From the NCBI GenBank assembly GCA_944548615.1, contig OX155974.1:930001-994000 (forward strand): a stretch of 64,000 bases of DNA, written 5' to 3'. Numbering within the stretch: the stretch's first letter is position 1; each line of letters opens with the position of its first letter. The translations under genes were made by a program, and so were the position numbers. The stretch comes from Micropterix aruncella (taxonomy: Eukaryota > Arthropoda > Insecta > Lepidoptera > Micropterigidae). Below, one piece after another: positions 34,601 to 46,059 of this stretch. The notes under the pieces were generated by a model that saw nothing but the letters and a program-made list of their open reading frames with translations, was not told the origin of the DNA and made no database searches.

Positions 34601-35140
34601 CGGTTCTTAAATGACACGAGGCTTAGCGCAGAACTATAGCAGGTGGCTTACACGATAGATCAGCAGTGGTCGCAGTGATACAAGACTCATAAATACCCTA
34701 GAAAAGCCCCGCACAGTAATAAAAAAACCCCCTAAGACTGGACTAGTACCGAATCATGGGTTCGCCAAAGACATTTGCGAAAAACCATCACAGGTATAAG
34801 ATATGGTTTACAAAGATACTGAAAGACCGTTTTCTCTAAATAATGCAAAATTTTATTACTTACACGGCAGAGAGAAAGTATTGTGAACGCACTTCTGTGT
34901 GTCTGTGAAACCTGAAATTAATTTTCTTGAACTTCATCCGATTGGGCTGAAATTTGCCATGCGGGCATCATTCGACCATGGCAAGAGTTTAAAAGATTGT
35001 GGTTGAAAGCGGTCCACCAGGCGACAACTTCTTCATATGGATTCTAATAATAAATTCACAATACATAATTATCTATTAAAGATGTATATAAACATTTCAA
35101 TGCACTGATAAACAATATTAATTATTTCATCCAATTCTAT

Positions 35141-35829
35141 GACATATCAGAATATATAATAATATTTTATCGATCAACAAAATTGATCGTCAGAAATGAT
35201 ACGAAAACAAATCGAAGATCTAAAGTTTGTCGTGCGTCTTGCCTCACGTTAGAAAGGAACGCACTTATATCACAAAACGAAACAACAATAGAGCTGGCCG
35301 GGCAATACTGTAGTATTTTCGATTGCGAAGCGATCGTCTAGCAAGCACGCTGGCAACACATAAAAATACTTCTGCCTTACCAAATATGTGTGGATATATG
35401 GCCGGGACATACTAAAAATCTTGCCATGTATTGCATAGTGTAACTGGTATTGTTAGCAATGTTGCCGAAAACTGTTTTGCAGACACATATTACAGCGAAA
35501 ATAGGCTGCGATACAATTGCTTACAATACCAGCTATACTTTGCAATACACGACAATATTTTTAGTATGTCCCGGCCGCACATGTTCGATGTGGCCGAAGC
35601 ATTTTTGTGTTGCAGGCATGTTGGTGAACGATCGCTTAGCAATCGAAAATACTCCAATATCGCCCGGCCAGCTTTATTGTTGTTTCGTTTAGAGGCATAA
35701 GTGCGTCTCTTTCTGATGCGAGGCGCGACGCACGACAAACTTCAGATCTTCGATTTGTATTCATATCATCTGATGATCAAATTCGATTCATGATCGAATA
35801 TAAAATATTATGATCTATTCTGATGTGTC
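35141..35829. mobile_element. Foldback element, unit B copy
   Basis: It starts GACATATCAGAATATATAAT and ends GATGTGTC. Arms and centre match the unit A copy at 2898-3588. There is no transposase. Confidence 0.85.
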
Positions 35830-35882
35830 GTCATATACAATTGCGGGAAATAAGTGATATTGTGTATGTTTATATACACCAC

Positions 35883-36290
35883 TAGCTGACCCGTGCCCAC
35901 TTCGTTGGGCGGTAAACATTTTTACTTGTCATGAAATTATGAGTGTGGTTCGGTTAGTACTGAGTGCTATGATTTATTTCCCGACTGCCAAAAGGAGGGT
36001 TATGTTTTTACTGCATATGCATGTATGTATTTGCATGCCGATTTGGCTATATTACCGGGTTTCAAATGAGTGAATGAAATGATTATGATTGAATAAATTA
36101 TGCTTATTTTAATTGTTCAAAACTTCTCTGTATACTATATTATATGTAATGATATTATTTGGCACCAAAATATATTGTCTTTCAGGAGTTCCAACCTTAG
36201 ATACGGTCGCGTTTCCATACATATGTCGTATTATCTCTTTAACCATTTATGCAGTAAAAAGGAAATTATATGCAGTAAAAGCAAAAGTCT
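35883..36290. repeat. Insect dispersed repeat start (CTAGCTGACCCGTGCC type)
   Basis: CTAGCTGACCCGTGCCCACT at 35883 has no counterpart in unit A, so it marks an insertion in unit B. The other end of the same repeat class (CCGATCGTGAGTTA, then TTATATAGAT) appears next to unit C at 54250-54320. The right edge here is uncertain. Confidence 0.5.
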
Positions 36291-36636
36291 TTGTTTGAAA
36301 ATTTAAATTATTTAAATTATTGAAAATTTTTAATTTGAAAATTTGAAGAAGTTGACTGTTAGATAAAGGTTTAACAAAAAATTGAGCGCGCTGCGCCGTC
36401 TATCGGTTTGTATTATATCGTAAATAAACAATTTTAGTGACATTTTACTTACCGCTAGATAGCGCAACGTTATCATAGCTTTTTACACTATTAAAAAACA
36501 CAAAACGTTAATAATAAAAAAAAAAATAAGTTCCTTACTTTGTTGTACTGATTCACCCACTAAACAAAAGCACAAGCAGTAAAAACAACTTTTATAAATA
36601 TTGAATTTTATATTCCAATGTGGTATTTTATATTTC

Positions 36637-36766
36637 GTGTTTAGTGGCAATACTAAACACGAAACGTCAAAATAATTACATCTGTTTACAGTGTAGATCG
36701 TGTAAGTTTTTGCAGTTTTCCGCTTTATTTTACCTCTATAAATAGTCAAAAATATAAATATTCACC
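36637..36766 (+). promoter_or_regulatory. Conserved 5' region of the zinc-finger gene
   Basis: A TATAAATA at 36737-36744 and a second at 36753-36760 precede the ATG in a CACCATGG context. An inverted repeat, TTTCGTGTTTAG/CTAAACACGAAA, lies at about 36631-36663. The A and C copies keep the CCTCTATA stretch. With a TATA only 23-30 bases from the ATG, the leader would be extremely short, so transcription may start further upstream. Confidence 0.4.
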
Positions 36767-37876
36767 ATGGAAAGGCACGAAAATAATGAAACTAATGCAG
36801 ACATTAAAGTGAAGATAGAATTAGAGTCCGATGTCGAAGACAGGATGCCAAGTTGCTCTGACAATAAATACAGTGAAACTTTGAAACCAGAAAGCGATAA
36901 TTGCTTCAAAGAGGAACAACCAAACTCTTCTTATATGGAAGAAAATATTCCGGAATTTGAAGAAGAGGCAGTGGCTTTCATAAAAACCGAAGGAAGCGTG
37001 ATGGAAGAGATCAAAGTATTATTAACGAAATTTGATAAATTCACATGCGTTGTCTGCGATCGCCATCTAGACAGAAGCGTGCCAATGGGAGCATGTAAGC
37101 ATAACAAAGAAATTGTGCTATTTTGCAAAGACTGTATTAGGCCAAATGGGAAGAAATATATTTGTGTCAAATGTAGATATGGAACAAGTATTAGATTTAA
37201 TCTAATTCAGCATGTTGATACTGTACATAGGAATTTTAAGAAATATACGTGTGAAGAGTGTGACAGGGCATTTTCGCGTAGATACAGTTTGAAAATACAC
37301 GTCCAATCGATCCATCGCAAACTAAAGCATGCGTGTCAGCAGTGTAAGAAAGCCTTTTTTAATCGCAACTGCTTACTACAGCATGTAAATTTCACTCACC
37401 GGCAGTTGAATGTATTCACGTGTGATTTATGCAACAAAGAATTTCCAAATCAAACACGCTTTAAACGGCACATCGATGGCGTTCATAGAAAAATGAAGGA
37501 ATTTGAATGTAAGGAATGCAAAAGCGCTTTCTTTAAGAGTGGTACTTTAATTCAACATGTCAATTCTGTCCACCGGAAATTGAAGCCTTTCGCGTGCGAC
37601 AAATGCAATCGCAGTTTTGCATCGCGAGGAAATTTAAAGGACCATATAAACTCAGTCCATCTCAGAATTAAGTATAGCTGTGCGGAATGTAACAGAGCTT
37701 TCACACAAAAGTCTCACTTAATCGGACATATAAATGTAGTACACCGAAAAATTAAGCCATTTGTTTGTACAATATGTAAGCATGCATTTGGTCGGAAAAT
37801 TCATCATAAAAATCACATGACTGCAGCCAAATGCCAATTGAAAAATATTAGGCAACTGTCGGCGGTAGACCTTTGA
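36767..37876 (+). CDS. C2H2 zinc-finger protein, unit B (intact, intronless)
   Basis: The 369-codon frame is complete. Residues 1-80 are acidic (IKVKIELESDVEDRMPSCSD). A Cys-rich segment at about 84-125 (FTCVVCDRHLDRSVPMGACK, later FCKDC) may form a separate zinc-binding fold. Eight C2H2-type fingers follow, among them YTCEECDRAFSRRYSLKIHV, FTCDLCNKEFPNQTRFKRHI and FACDKCNRSFASRGNLKDHI; the last has Cys as its final ligand (HMTAAKC). Linkers are HRKLKP-like rather than the classical TGEKP. The protein is probably a nuclear DNA-binding factor, with its target unknown. Comparison with the C copy shows changes inside the finger helices. The gene lies between repeats of a dispersed unit and could be host or transposon-borne. 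Confidence 0.9.
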   Translation: MERHENNETNADIKVKIELESDVEDRMPSCSDNKYSETLKPESDNCFKEEQPNSSYMEENIPEFEEEAVAFIKTEGSVMEEIKVLLTKFDKFTCVVCDRHLDRSVPMGACKHNKEIVLFCKDCIRPNGKKYICVKCRYGTSIRFNLIQHVDTVHRNFKKYTCEECDRAFSRRYSLKIHVQSIHRKLKHACQQCKKAFFNRNCLLQHVNFTHRQLNVFTCDLCNKEFPNQTRFKRHIDGVHRKMKEFECKECKSAFFKSGTLIQHVNSVHRKLKPFACDKCNRSFASRGNLKDHINSVHLRIKYSCAECNRAFTQKSHLIGHINVVHRKIKPFVCTICKHAFGRKIHHKNHMTAAKCQLKNIRQLSAVDL

Positions 37877-39554
37877 TAAGTACTCTTCGTCTTCTAAGCA
37901 AGCAGAACACAGTGCATTGGTGAAGCACGAACACTTTTTTAGATGATATCGAATAATGCGATCTCCAGTAGGTAGTACATTCTATTATATGTATGCATTT
38001 TATTTTTCAGTTACGTTTTGTGAATTTTTATTTATCTACGAACAGCCAATATGGAACAATCAAATGCATTTACTGATATGATTCTAATTGCTTAAAAACC
38101 TGGATTTAAGTGTGTATGTTTATTATAATATAATATTATTTATACGGAACAGTCAGATGCATTTATTGATAATTCTAATGCCTTTAAATTTACGTAGATT
38201 TAAGTGTGTGTGTTTATTATGAATTATAAGTTATAGGTACACCTAGTTTTTATCGAACAGTGGTTACTTGTTTAACTTATTTTATTTTCGAATATAAATC
38301 ATGCGGGAGCGAGAGAGGTGTTATGCGACGCGGATAAAATGTAAATATAATGTTTCTAAAAATAAGGATATTAAGTTAATACATTGGTAGTATCATATTA
38401 AATATGCCTACTTACCACGGTAATAGCAATTTGACAGTATATTCTATGGAATTTTCGTAAAATGTAGTCCAGAGATGTTTTGCTGTAAGAAAGTACATTA
38501 TAGAGTTTACAGATACAGCATCAATGGGACCGATTGCGTTTCTTCGTGCACTAAAACTGAAATTAGTTCAAGCGAATGAGATAGAGCAATGCGTTAGAGC
38601 GGAATACGAAACGAACGATCGTCTATAAAAACTACCTCTCGAACCGTCCGAATAAATTTGAACACATTTCGTGCGGTGTAAGATCGTTACGTTTAATAGT
38701 TATAAGTTATAGGATAAGTTTAATGGTTATAAGTTATAAGATATAGGTATAAGATCCATAGTGTTTTAATATTGAGTCGTTTGGTTTAATATTATTAGTG
38801 TTTTATTCCACTTACCCCTTAATTACAAAAGGTGGTACTTAATTTCTGCAATATGTTATAGTAGTTATTAGTTTAATAATTAAAGTTATTATTAATATTA
38901 AATTTAACTTTTGCTGCTATTCCGTGGTTTAATTTCATATAAAAATTTTGTCATTTGCCAGCTAATAATTCGAATTTCGTCTGCTGCTCAGTTCAACGAA
39001 TGGAGTTCAAAACGGCAGATAAAATGAGTTATATCTAGGATATGTCTTTCTATCCGTTTCATAATTTTTAATACGTTTTTAATACGTTTTGAACAATTTC
39101 GGTGACATGACATTCCATAATATTACGGACTTCGTTTCTTCCGTCTAATAACTACTTGGATGGTCTTAGATGGTCATCTATTGGATCTACATCTAATTGG
39201 ATGGTCATCACCATACTTGGTGTATTAGTAGAAAGAATAGAACCTACGTTTTGGGAAAAAATATTATATTGCAACAGTAATGTGAGAATAGTAGGTAAGA
39301 CTAAATATAACTTAGAGACCGATGTCTCAATAGGTACCGTCTCCTAAGAGGCGTGTTGTCTAATGTTTCTGCTCCTTTACTGATTCTATCACGTGACATC
39401 GACGTTTAAATTATTCAGCTTGTAAAATAAGAGTTAGTCGTGCCTCCGTTAAATAATTATAACATTACTTTTGAATACTATTGAGACAGGTAGGTACCGA
39501 CAATTTGTGGTTAAGCTATACGAAATGTAAGACAAAACATAACCTCAAAATGTA
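37877..39554. other. 3' flank of zinc-finger gene B
   Basis: It is collinear with 10801-12300, plus a B-specific stretch at about 38465-38760 containing short repeats (TTATAAGTTATAGG). No gene was recognised. Confidence 0.55.
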
Positions 39555-40110
39555 CACTGAGAAAAATATCTGTATTGGCCCAATTAGAAATTCTCTTTGG
39601 GTGGGTGACGGTTAGATTGGTTCTGACTGTTGCAAACAGATCAATCTCATTGGTTTTTCTAACCGTCCCAATCAGATTTGGCATCTAATTGAGCCAAAAA
39701 GGAACCGATTGGGTGACTGCAAGATTTCTGTTTCTAGATCTGTTTGGCTCTGTTAGCTGTTCTAATTGGCTTCATAGGTAGATATCTACTTGGCTTAGGT
39801 AGATATCCTTTTACTCCTAAGTAGATATCCTTTTACTCCAGGTAGGTATCTACTTGTCTTAGGTAGATATCGTTTTACTCCAATAAGGTATTTCTCATTG
39901 CCCTAATAGGAAATCTAATTACCTCAGGCAGTCCATATCTCATTGGACCAGCAAGGGCTCGTATGCTCACTCTGGCGGGGGTGGTGGGGGGGGGGGGGTA
40001 TCCCTTTTCCCGCCCTATCCCTTTTCCCAGGGTGGATGGAGCATACGACTCCTTGCTGTTTTGTTCTATTGAGATGGACTGCCGAAGGCATCTGTAAAAG
40101 ACAAAACACG
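39555..40110 (-). repeat. Candidate CACTG terminus and subterminal repeat region
   Basis: Unit B is broken exactly at CACTGAGAAAAATATCTG. CACTR termini are typical of EnSpm/CACTA elements. Inside lie short repeated GATTGG-type motifs, a minisatellite and a diverged inverted repeat (39927-39975 with about 40035-40095, containing GGCAGTCCAT and ATGGACTGCC). The opposite terminus was not found in the window, so the assignment remains tentative. Confidence 0.45.
39777..39890. repeat. Minisatellite, about 21-22-base period
   Basis: About five units begin GTAGATATCYWYTT or a close variant, for example GTAGATATCCTTTTACTCC. They alternate two subtypes. Confidence 0.8.
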
Positions 40111-42111
40111 GATTTATTACAGAAACAATTTTAATATTCACACAAAACACATGAAACAAAAGTGATACAGTAAACAGCAGTGTATATACATAGTATCTAT
40201 ATATAGTAAACAATGTTAACTGTCGTAAACTAAACACTGCAGACCTGTGATATGCGTCTAACATAAATTATAATTAAAAACACAAATTTTTACAAAATGT
40301 CTTCCTATAAGAGGGTTTTTTATGGGTCATGTGATACGTTCTTATAAAATTCATTACTCGGTATAAATTGCCCGTAGCTATCAGGTCATCAGTGTCGATG
40401 AATGTATCTTCTATAAAATATACCTTATTAAGGGTGGGTGCATCCTATTAAAAACACCACTAAGGGCGAGTTTCACCATGAATTGTACCCTTTTAATTTG
40501 AAGTAAACACTTCACATCAACCAATCAGATTCACGGACTTCCAGTTAAGTTAAATTTATCCGGGTTAAATTAATAGTGACACACGCCCTAATCAGTTATT
40601 TTAACGTTTAGTTACAAATAAAGAGCCATCAATGGCAGTTGAAAGTGTACAAGGATATGGACATTTAAAACTGAAATGAAATACAGCGAGTGTTCTTGGG
40701 CTAGCCTGGACACCGTAAGACATATATTTTCGAGAATATCCTAAATTCTCCAAGACGACTCCAACAAAAATTAATTTCTCCTTAACGTGAAGCATTTCTG
40801 TTATTCGGATAAAATCACTGCAGTCATTGGTGTTCAATTGCAAAACTGTTCCTGTCCGATAACAATGACTGTAAAATGATGCTGCTTTAACTACAGAACC
40901 GGACATTTCGTTAACTGGAATGCCCAAACTGGACAGGAGTAATTCATAATCGGGCAATTTAAATGTTTTAGATGAAAATGTCAATGTTAAGGGGTCTCTA
41001 TAAGCACTATCAATAAACAGTTCATTTAAAACCAGCTGATGTTTTAATGCCAAAGTTAGAGTAATATTACGCCTACTAGCGGAAACTTTTGCAGCATTTT
41101 TTAAAACACGATGTTTCGATTCGAACCTCATCGAGGAAAGTAACGCAAGTGGCCCGTAAGCTAATAGAGCTCTCGGATAGTGAACCAGGAAGTGAAATTT
41201 AGGCTGTAAGTGCCCACCACTGAGTTCCAAGTACATAGCATTTAACTCGGATACCAGAACGCCAATGTATTCGGCTGTTTCTGTACAACTCGTCCATCTT
41301 GTGGCCTCTCTCACTAAATCTACAAGGGATTCGTACAATGCCCAATGTTCATCGTCCATAGGGACTAAATCACCGATAAGCAATCCAAAATACCTAATGA
41401 GGTTTACTAGACCCGACCCAGATTGTCGCACAATTTTCTTTCGAATCCGATCTATTGACATAGCTACTGGCTTTGCTGAGTTATCAGGCCCAAAATCGAA
41501 TTGCTGTAAACGACTATTGAAATCGTCCAACGAAAAATAATGTTTGTCTAAAATGAAGACTTTCAGTAGGAATCCCATAATGTACTTTCCACAGCCTTCA
41601 AAAATGTCATGAAAAATGTCTACCCCAATTTGATCAAAGACTTTGAAAGATTCCCAATGATAAAAAACACATTTTTCTTTGACACCAGTTGTAACTGGAT
41701 TGTTACTGTCAAGGTCTTCCCTATAGTTGGAGACATTTCTTAACATTTCTGGATTTTCCTCAGTACCTTTCCTAAGTTCATTTTTCTCGATCCGACATGT
41801 GCGGCAACAGCGATTGGCAGAAAAACTCTCAACGAAACCACAAATTGAGTGTAAACCCAAATTATAAAATCACCCAAAATTAACCCCAACTCGAAATAAA
41901 TTGTGCGATCAATCCCAAGTTGCTGAAAAGTAATGCCATTTATTTTTATATCATTCATGTCATCAATAATGGGTTTGAAAATCTTGTAATTTCCAAATTC
42001 ACTGCGATCTGAAGAATGAAAAAGAGCTGCAAGGATAATTTTATTCACGGATGATTGTGACACTGATGTACCCGAGGGAAAGTCAATTGCAAGACAAGGG
42101 AATGCTATATA

Positions 42112-42285
42112 TGTTGAATTGTTCCAGTCAGGAAGTTCCGCGTAAATTAAAGTCCTAGCAAAAATGAAAACGGGACGCGATGAGAGAAAAAAACACAGCG
42201 ACTCAGTTTGAGGTTACAAACATTTATTGTGACAGTTCTGTGCTAGTGTTGCCAGACTTGCAACGAAAAACCATAATATTCAATA
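42112..42285 (-). repeat. copia 3' LTR
   Basis: On the plus strand it begins TGTTGAATTG and ends ATATTCAATA. It is identical to the 5' LTR, which implies very recent insertion. Confidence 0.93.
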
Positions 42286-42300
42286 CTCCCACTTTTTGTT
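42286..42300 (-). other. copia polypurine tract
   Basis: On the minus strand AAAAAGTGGGAG ends directly at the 3' LTR. This is the expected site and composition for plus-strand DNA priming. Confidence 0.8.
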
Positions 42301-42388
42301 ACAAGTCAATGCCAAAATCAAAATAGAATTGAGAATACAATTAACCAAACAAATTCAAAATTAAGATTAATTCCTTGAATACTCTACG

Positions 42389-45300
42389 TTAATTATTTGG
42401 CATGACATTCATCAAAGTACAAAAATGTTGATGTTTTGGCCTTGATAATGCCTTTGTCATTATATCAGCTGTCTGCTCATCCGTCTGAACGTATTTTAGC
42501 TCAAATATTCCGTCTTCGAATTTCTCTCGGATGAAGTGATATCGCACGTCGATGTGCTTTGCCCTCTTGTGAAATTCCGGGTTCTTCACAAGTCGAATTG
42601 CGCTCTGGTTGTCCATGAAAAATATTGGCACGTCCAATTTCGATTGCTGTAGCTCGCACAACAAATTTTTCAGCCAAACCAATTCCTTTATGGCATGTGA
42701 TGCTGCCATATATTCGGATTCTGTTGTAGACAGTGCAACCGATTTTTGTCGTTCTGATCCCCAACTGATAACGCTTCCTCCGAACATGAAAACGTATCCT
42801 GACGTCGATCTTCGCGTACTGACGTCTCCGGCGTAATCGGCATCGCTGTATCCACAAAAATGTAAATCGTTTTGTGTCTCGAAGCGAATTCCCATGTCCA
42901 CCGTGCCCTTGACATACTTTAAGATGCGTTTTACTGCATTCACATGGGCTGCAGCTGGTTTTTCCAAATATCTGCTGACACTTCCAACTGCAAAGCTGAT
43001 ATCTGGCCTGGTAGCGACAGCCAAATACATCAGACTTCCAACTGCTTCACGATATGGAAAATCGGTCTCTTCGTCTGTTTCAAAATCTCCAAGATTCTGA
43101 GAAATGTCCAATGGTGTTGACACTGCATTGCAATTCGTCATGTTAAAACGATCAAGTATCTTTCTTGCATATCCCTGTTGGTGAATGTGAATCGATCCGT
43201 CAGATCGCTGATCAATTTCGAGTCCCAAAAAACATTTCAGCTCAAATATTTTTATCTCGAATTCCTTTTTCAAGTGTCCGATGACTGGAACAATGGCTTC
43301 CTGCTTTTCCGCCGCAATCAATCCGTCGTCGACGTAAATTGCCAGAATTAGCATGCCGTTTTCTCCGTTGCAAACGAAAACACATGGATCCGATTCACTT
43401 GCTTTGAAACCAAATTTGTTGATGAACAAAGTAAACCTTTTGTTCCAACAGCGTGATGCCTGTTTCAAACCATATAAGCTTTTTGATAGCTTACATACTC
43501 GCCCGCTTTCATCATCATATCCAATTGGCTGGCTCATGTAGACATTCTCCTCTAAATCTCCATTTAGAAATGCCGTCTTGATGTCAAACTGCTTCAACTT
43601 CATTTTCTTCGATGTCGCCAACGCCAGGATTGCTCTGATCGATGTGAACTTTACCACCGGGCTGAAAGTTTCGTGGTAATCGATGCCATATTGCTGCGTA
43701 AATCCCCGCACTACCAATCGCGCCTTGTAGCGATCAATGCTTCCGTCTGGATTCTGCTTGACTTTATAGACCCATCGATTATCTATAACTCTTTGATCAA
43801 CTGGTGCCTTAACCAAAGTCCACGTACGATTTTTAATGAGTGAATCGTACTCCTCGTTCATGGCCTGTTTCCACTGTCGGTGGTCACTCGATTTAATCGC
43901 CTCTTCAAAAGTTCTTGGCTCTTCGGTGACTGCTAACATTTCCGAATGATGTCCCGATGCGAAATATGTCAAACGCTTCGCTGCTGTAATTGTGTTTCGA
44001 TCGCGCAAACGCCGATTTATGACATTTCTGTTGTCAAGGTCGCATATCGCACCACGTTCCTCGCGTTCCTCTGGAGTAAAGAGTTCCTCTACATCCTCAT
44101 CATTTACATCATCTTTCAATAGTAAGAAATACTTGGCGCCACCTATCGAATTTTCTTGGAATGGTCCGCACACGTCAGTATGAATGACTTCGCCACACGC
44201 TTTCGACTTCTCCTCACGATTCTTGAAGCTACCTCGATGGTGTTTTCCAAGTACGCATGCTTCACATGTGAAATCTTCATTGATGAATTCAATATTTCGA
44301 GTCTGCAGAAACTTCTTCACATGTATGACGTTTTGATGTCCAAGTCGCTCGTGCCACGAACAAAGCGATCTCTTCTTTATTACTACGTTTGCTGTAGCCT
44401 CGATTCGTGAAATCTGATTCACCTTGAACAGCATCTGGAACAAACCGTTTCTACGAACTCCCACTGCAACTACGTTTCCGTTTTTCAGCAGTTCGCAACG
44501 TTTGTTGTCCATGCTCAGCTGATGTCCATGATCTGTCACCTTTCCTGATGAAAATAAATTCATCTGAAGATCCGGTACGAATAGAACTCCCATGACTCGC
44601 TTGTGAATCCAATCATTGCCATTGAAAGCGTGAATGCTGATGTCGCCTTTGCCTCGAGCCACAATTCTATCGCCATTACCTATCTTCACTTGTTCGGATA
44701 TTTCAGTGAAATTCTCGAACCAATCGCGCCGGTGACTCATGTGATCAGTTGCCCCTGAATCTAATATCCAAGTGTCTTTGTCTCCACTCGTCGCTGAGTG
44801 ACAAATGAACGCGTCGACCGAGCCATCTTCTCGTTTCTCGTCAGAGCTATGCTTTTTCTCTGGGCAGTCCCGCTTCCAGTGACCTCCTTTTCCGCACTTA
44901 AAGCACTTGCCTTTCGGTTTGTCGCTTTTATTCGTCAATTTGTTGTTGCTGTTCGATGAATTTCCCTTTTTGACGTTGTAGGTTTTCTTGGGAAAAGTTC
45001 GCTTAGCTATCAGCGCTTCCACCTCTTCGACTTGTCCCTGCGATTTCAGGCGAAGCTCTTCTGCCATTAATCGCGCTCGCAGATTTGTCAAAGTTTGACT
45101 TTCAGAACTTGCAGATTCCCATGCACTGTGAAAATGATTGAATTCAGCAGGTAACGTTATTAAAATTTTCGAAATTACCATGGAATCGGATATGGTCTCC
45201 TTTTGATCTCGCAGCTGTTGCACAATTTCCATTAATTTCGATAAGAACGTCGCAATATCATCTCCTGCCTTCTTCGCATAACTGTAATACTTTTGTTGCA

Positions 45301-45634
45301 AAAGTAGTGTGTTTGCCTTCGATGTATGCTCATAGGTTCCTCTGAGCATTTCCCACATCTCGTTTGCTGTCGCACAGGTCATAATTTGCATTACCGCCTG
45401 CCTTCTGCATGCTGTCGAAATGATTCGTCTCGATTTGGCGTCTTTCTTCTTCCAAACGACGATTTTTGTTGCATAGTCCGGCTCTGCAGCCGTTGGCTTC
45501 TCTTCGGCTCCATCGACAATATCGAATAATTCATTGTCCTCCAGAATTTGACGCATTTGGAATTTCCATGTCAGCCAATTGCAAGACTCACCGACACCTT
45601 CCAATTTTTCGATATTTATTCGATCACCTTCCAT
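42389..45634 (-). CDS. copia gag-pol polyprotein lacking the integrase core
   Basis: I favour the Met at 45634 (MEGDRINIEKLEGVG); an upstream in-frame start would add 46 residues. In order the protein shows a copia-type gag, the zinc knuckle CFKCGKGGHWKRDC, the aspartic protease motif ILDSGATDHMS and the pre-integrase segment HERLGHQN with CEACVLGKHHRGSF. Next comes the first integrase motif, HTDVCGP. At about 44110 the sequence jumps from FLLLKDD to VNDEDVEELF, omitting the rest of the integrase core. Reverse transcriptase (WVYKVKQNPDGSIDRYKARL, AIYVDDGL) and RNase H (SGYVFMFGG, TESEYMA, DNQSAI) follow intact. About 1081 residues remain instead of roughly 1400. It should form particles and cDNA but would need integrase from another copy. 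Confidence 0.93.
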   Translation of the reverse strand: MEGDRINIEKLEGVGESCNWLTWKFQMRQILEDNELFDIVDGAEEKPTAAEPDYATKIVVWKKKDAKSRRIISTACRRQAVMQIMTCATANEMWEMLRGTYEHTSKANTLLLQQKYYSYAKKAGDDIATFLSKLMEIVQQLRDQKETISDSMVISKILITLPAEFNHFHSAWESASSESQTLTNLRARLMAEELRLKSQGQVEEVEALIAKRTFPKKTYNVKKGNSSNSNNKLTNKSDKPKGKCFKCGKGGHWKRDCPEKKHSSDEKREDGSVDAFICHSATSGDKDTWILDSGATDHMSHRRDWFENFTEISEQVKIGNGDRIVARGKGDISIHAFNGNDWIHKRVMGVLFVPDLQMNLFSSGKVTDHGHQLSMDNKRCELLKNGNVVAVGVRRNGLFQMLFKVNQISRIEATANVVIKKRSLCSWHERLGHQNVIHVKKFLQTRNIEFINEDFTCEACVLGKHHRGSFKNREEKSKACGEVIHTDVCGPFQENSIGGAKYFLLLKDDVNDEDVEELFTPEEREERGAICDLDNRNVINRRLRDRNTITAAKRLTYFASGHHSEMLAVTEEPRTFEEAIKSSDHRQWKQAMNEEYDSLIKNRTWTLVKAPVDQRVIDNRWVYKVKQNPDGSIDRYKARLVVRGFTQQYGIDYHETFSPVVKFTSIRAILALATSKKMKLKQFDIKTAFLNGDLEENVYMSQPIGYDDESGRVCKLSKSLYGLKQASRCWNKRFTLFINKFGFKASESDPCVFVCNGENGMLILAIYVDDGLIAAEKQEAIVPVIGHLKKEFEIKIFELKCFLGLEIDQRSDGSIHIHQQGYARKILDRFNMTNCNAVSTPLDISQNLGDFETDEETDFPYREAVGSLMYLAVATRPDISFAVGSVSRYLEKPAAAHVNAVKRILKYVKGTVDMGIRFETQNDLHFCGYSDADYAGDVSTRRSTSGYVFMFGGSVISWGSERQKSVALSTTESEYMAASHAIKELVWLKNLLCELQQSKLDVPIFFMDNQSAIRLVKNPEFHKRAKHIDVRYHFIREKFEDGIFELKYVQTDEQTADIMTKALSRPKHQHFCTLMNVMPNN

Positions 45635-46044
45635 TTCTTCTGTTTTCGAATTGCCGGATTTGAAATTTTCCAAAAAAAACTTTTCAATTTCAATCCAAAA
45701 GAAACTCGCTCCCGAAAACTGCGCGTTGAGAAAAACGTTTTCCTTGTACCACGCGATGATGAAATCACGCACAAAAAACAGCTATCAACGCACCACAGTT
45801 TCTCAGACAGAAAAATTGCTGATTCTAACCTCAAAAGTAATCGCTGCACCCACTAAAAAATACCGCACAAAACGAAATGACACTTTTGTTTTTGTCCGTT
45901 TATCTAAAATCGCACTAATTCAGTTGAATTATTCCACGCGATTTAAAACGATTCACCAGAATAGTCACTTTCTCCGCTTGCACTATTTCAGTCGCGAAAA
46001 CCGCGTTTTCAGCATTTGCACTTTTCTTTACACAGTCGTCGTGA

Positions 46045-46059
46045 GCTGGGCCCATAACC
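46045..46059 (-). other. copia primer-binding site, initiator tRNA-Met anticodon region
   Basis: On the minus strand GGTTATGGGCCCAGC abuts the 5' LTR. It is complementary to the anticodon stem-loop of eukaryotic initiator tRNA-Met (CTGGGCCCATAACC). Use of an internal tRNA segment is known for Drosophila copia. Confidence 0.85.

Larger units (their letters stand above)
33869..39554. repeat. Large dispersed unit, copy B
   Basis: It is collinear with unit A from AAAGTTGTCTCAAAAGTCTC onward and holds the foldback element, the intact zinc-finger gene and its 3' flank. It stops at 39554 where the matching A and C sequences continue but unit B enters CACTGAGAAAAATATC. Confidence 0.75.

Noticed and set aside
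39875..40264. Minus-strand frame of 129 codons
   Set aside because: It overlaps a poly-G run and an imperfect palindrome, and shows no domain or codon pattern.
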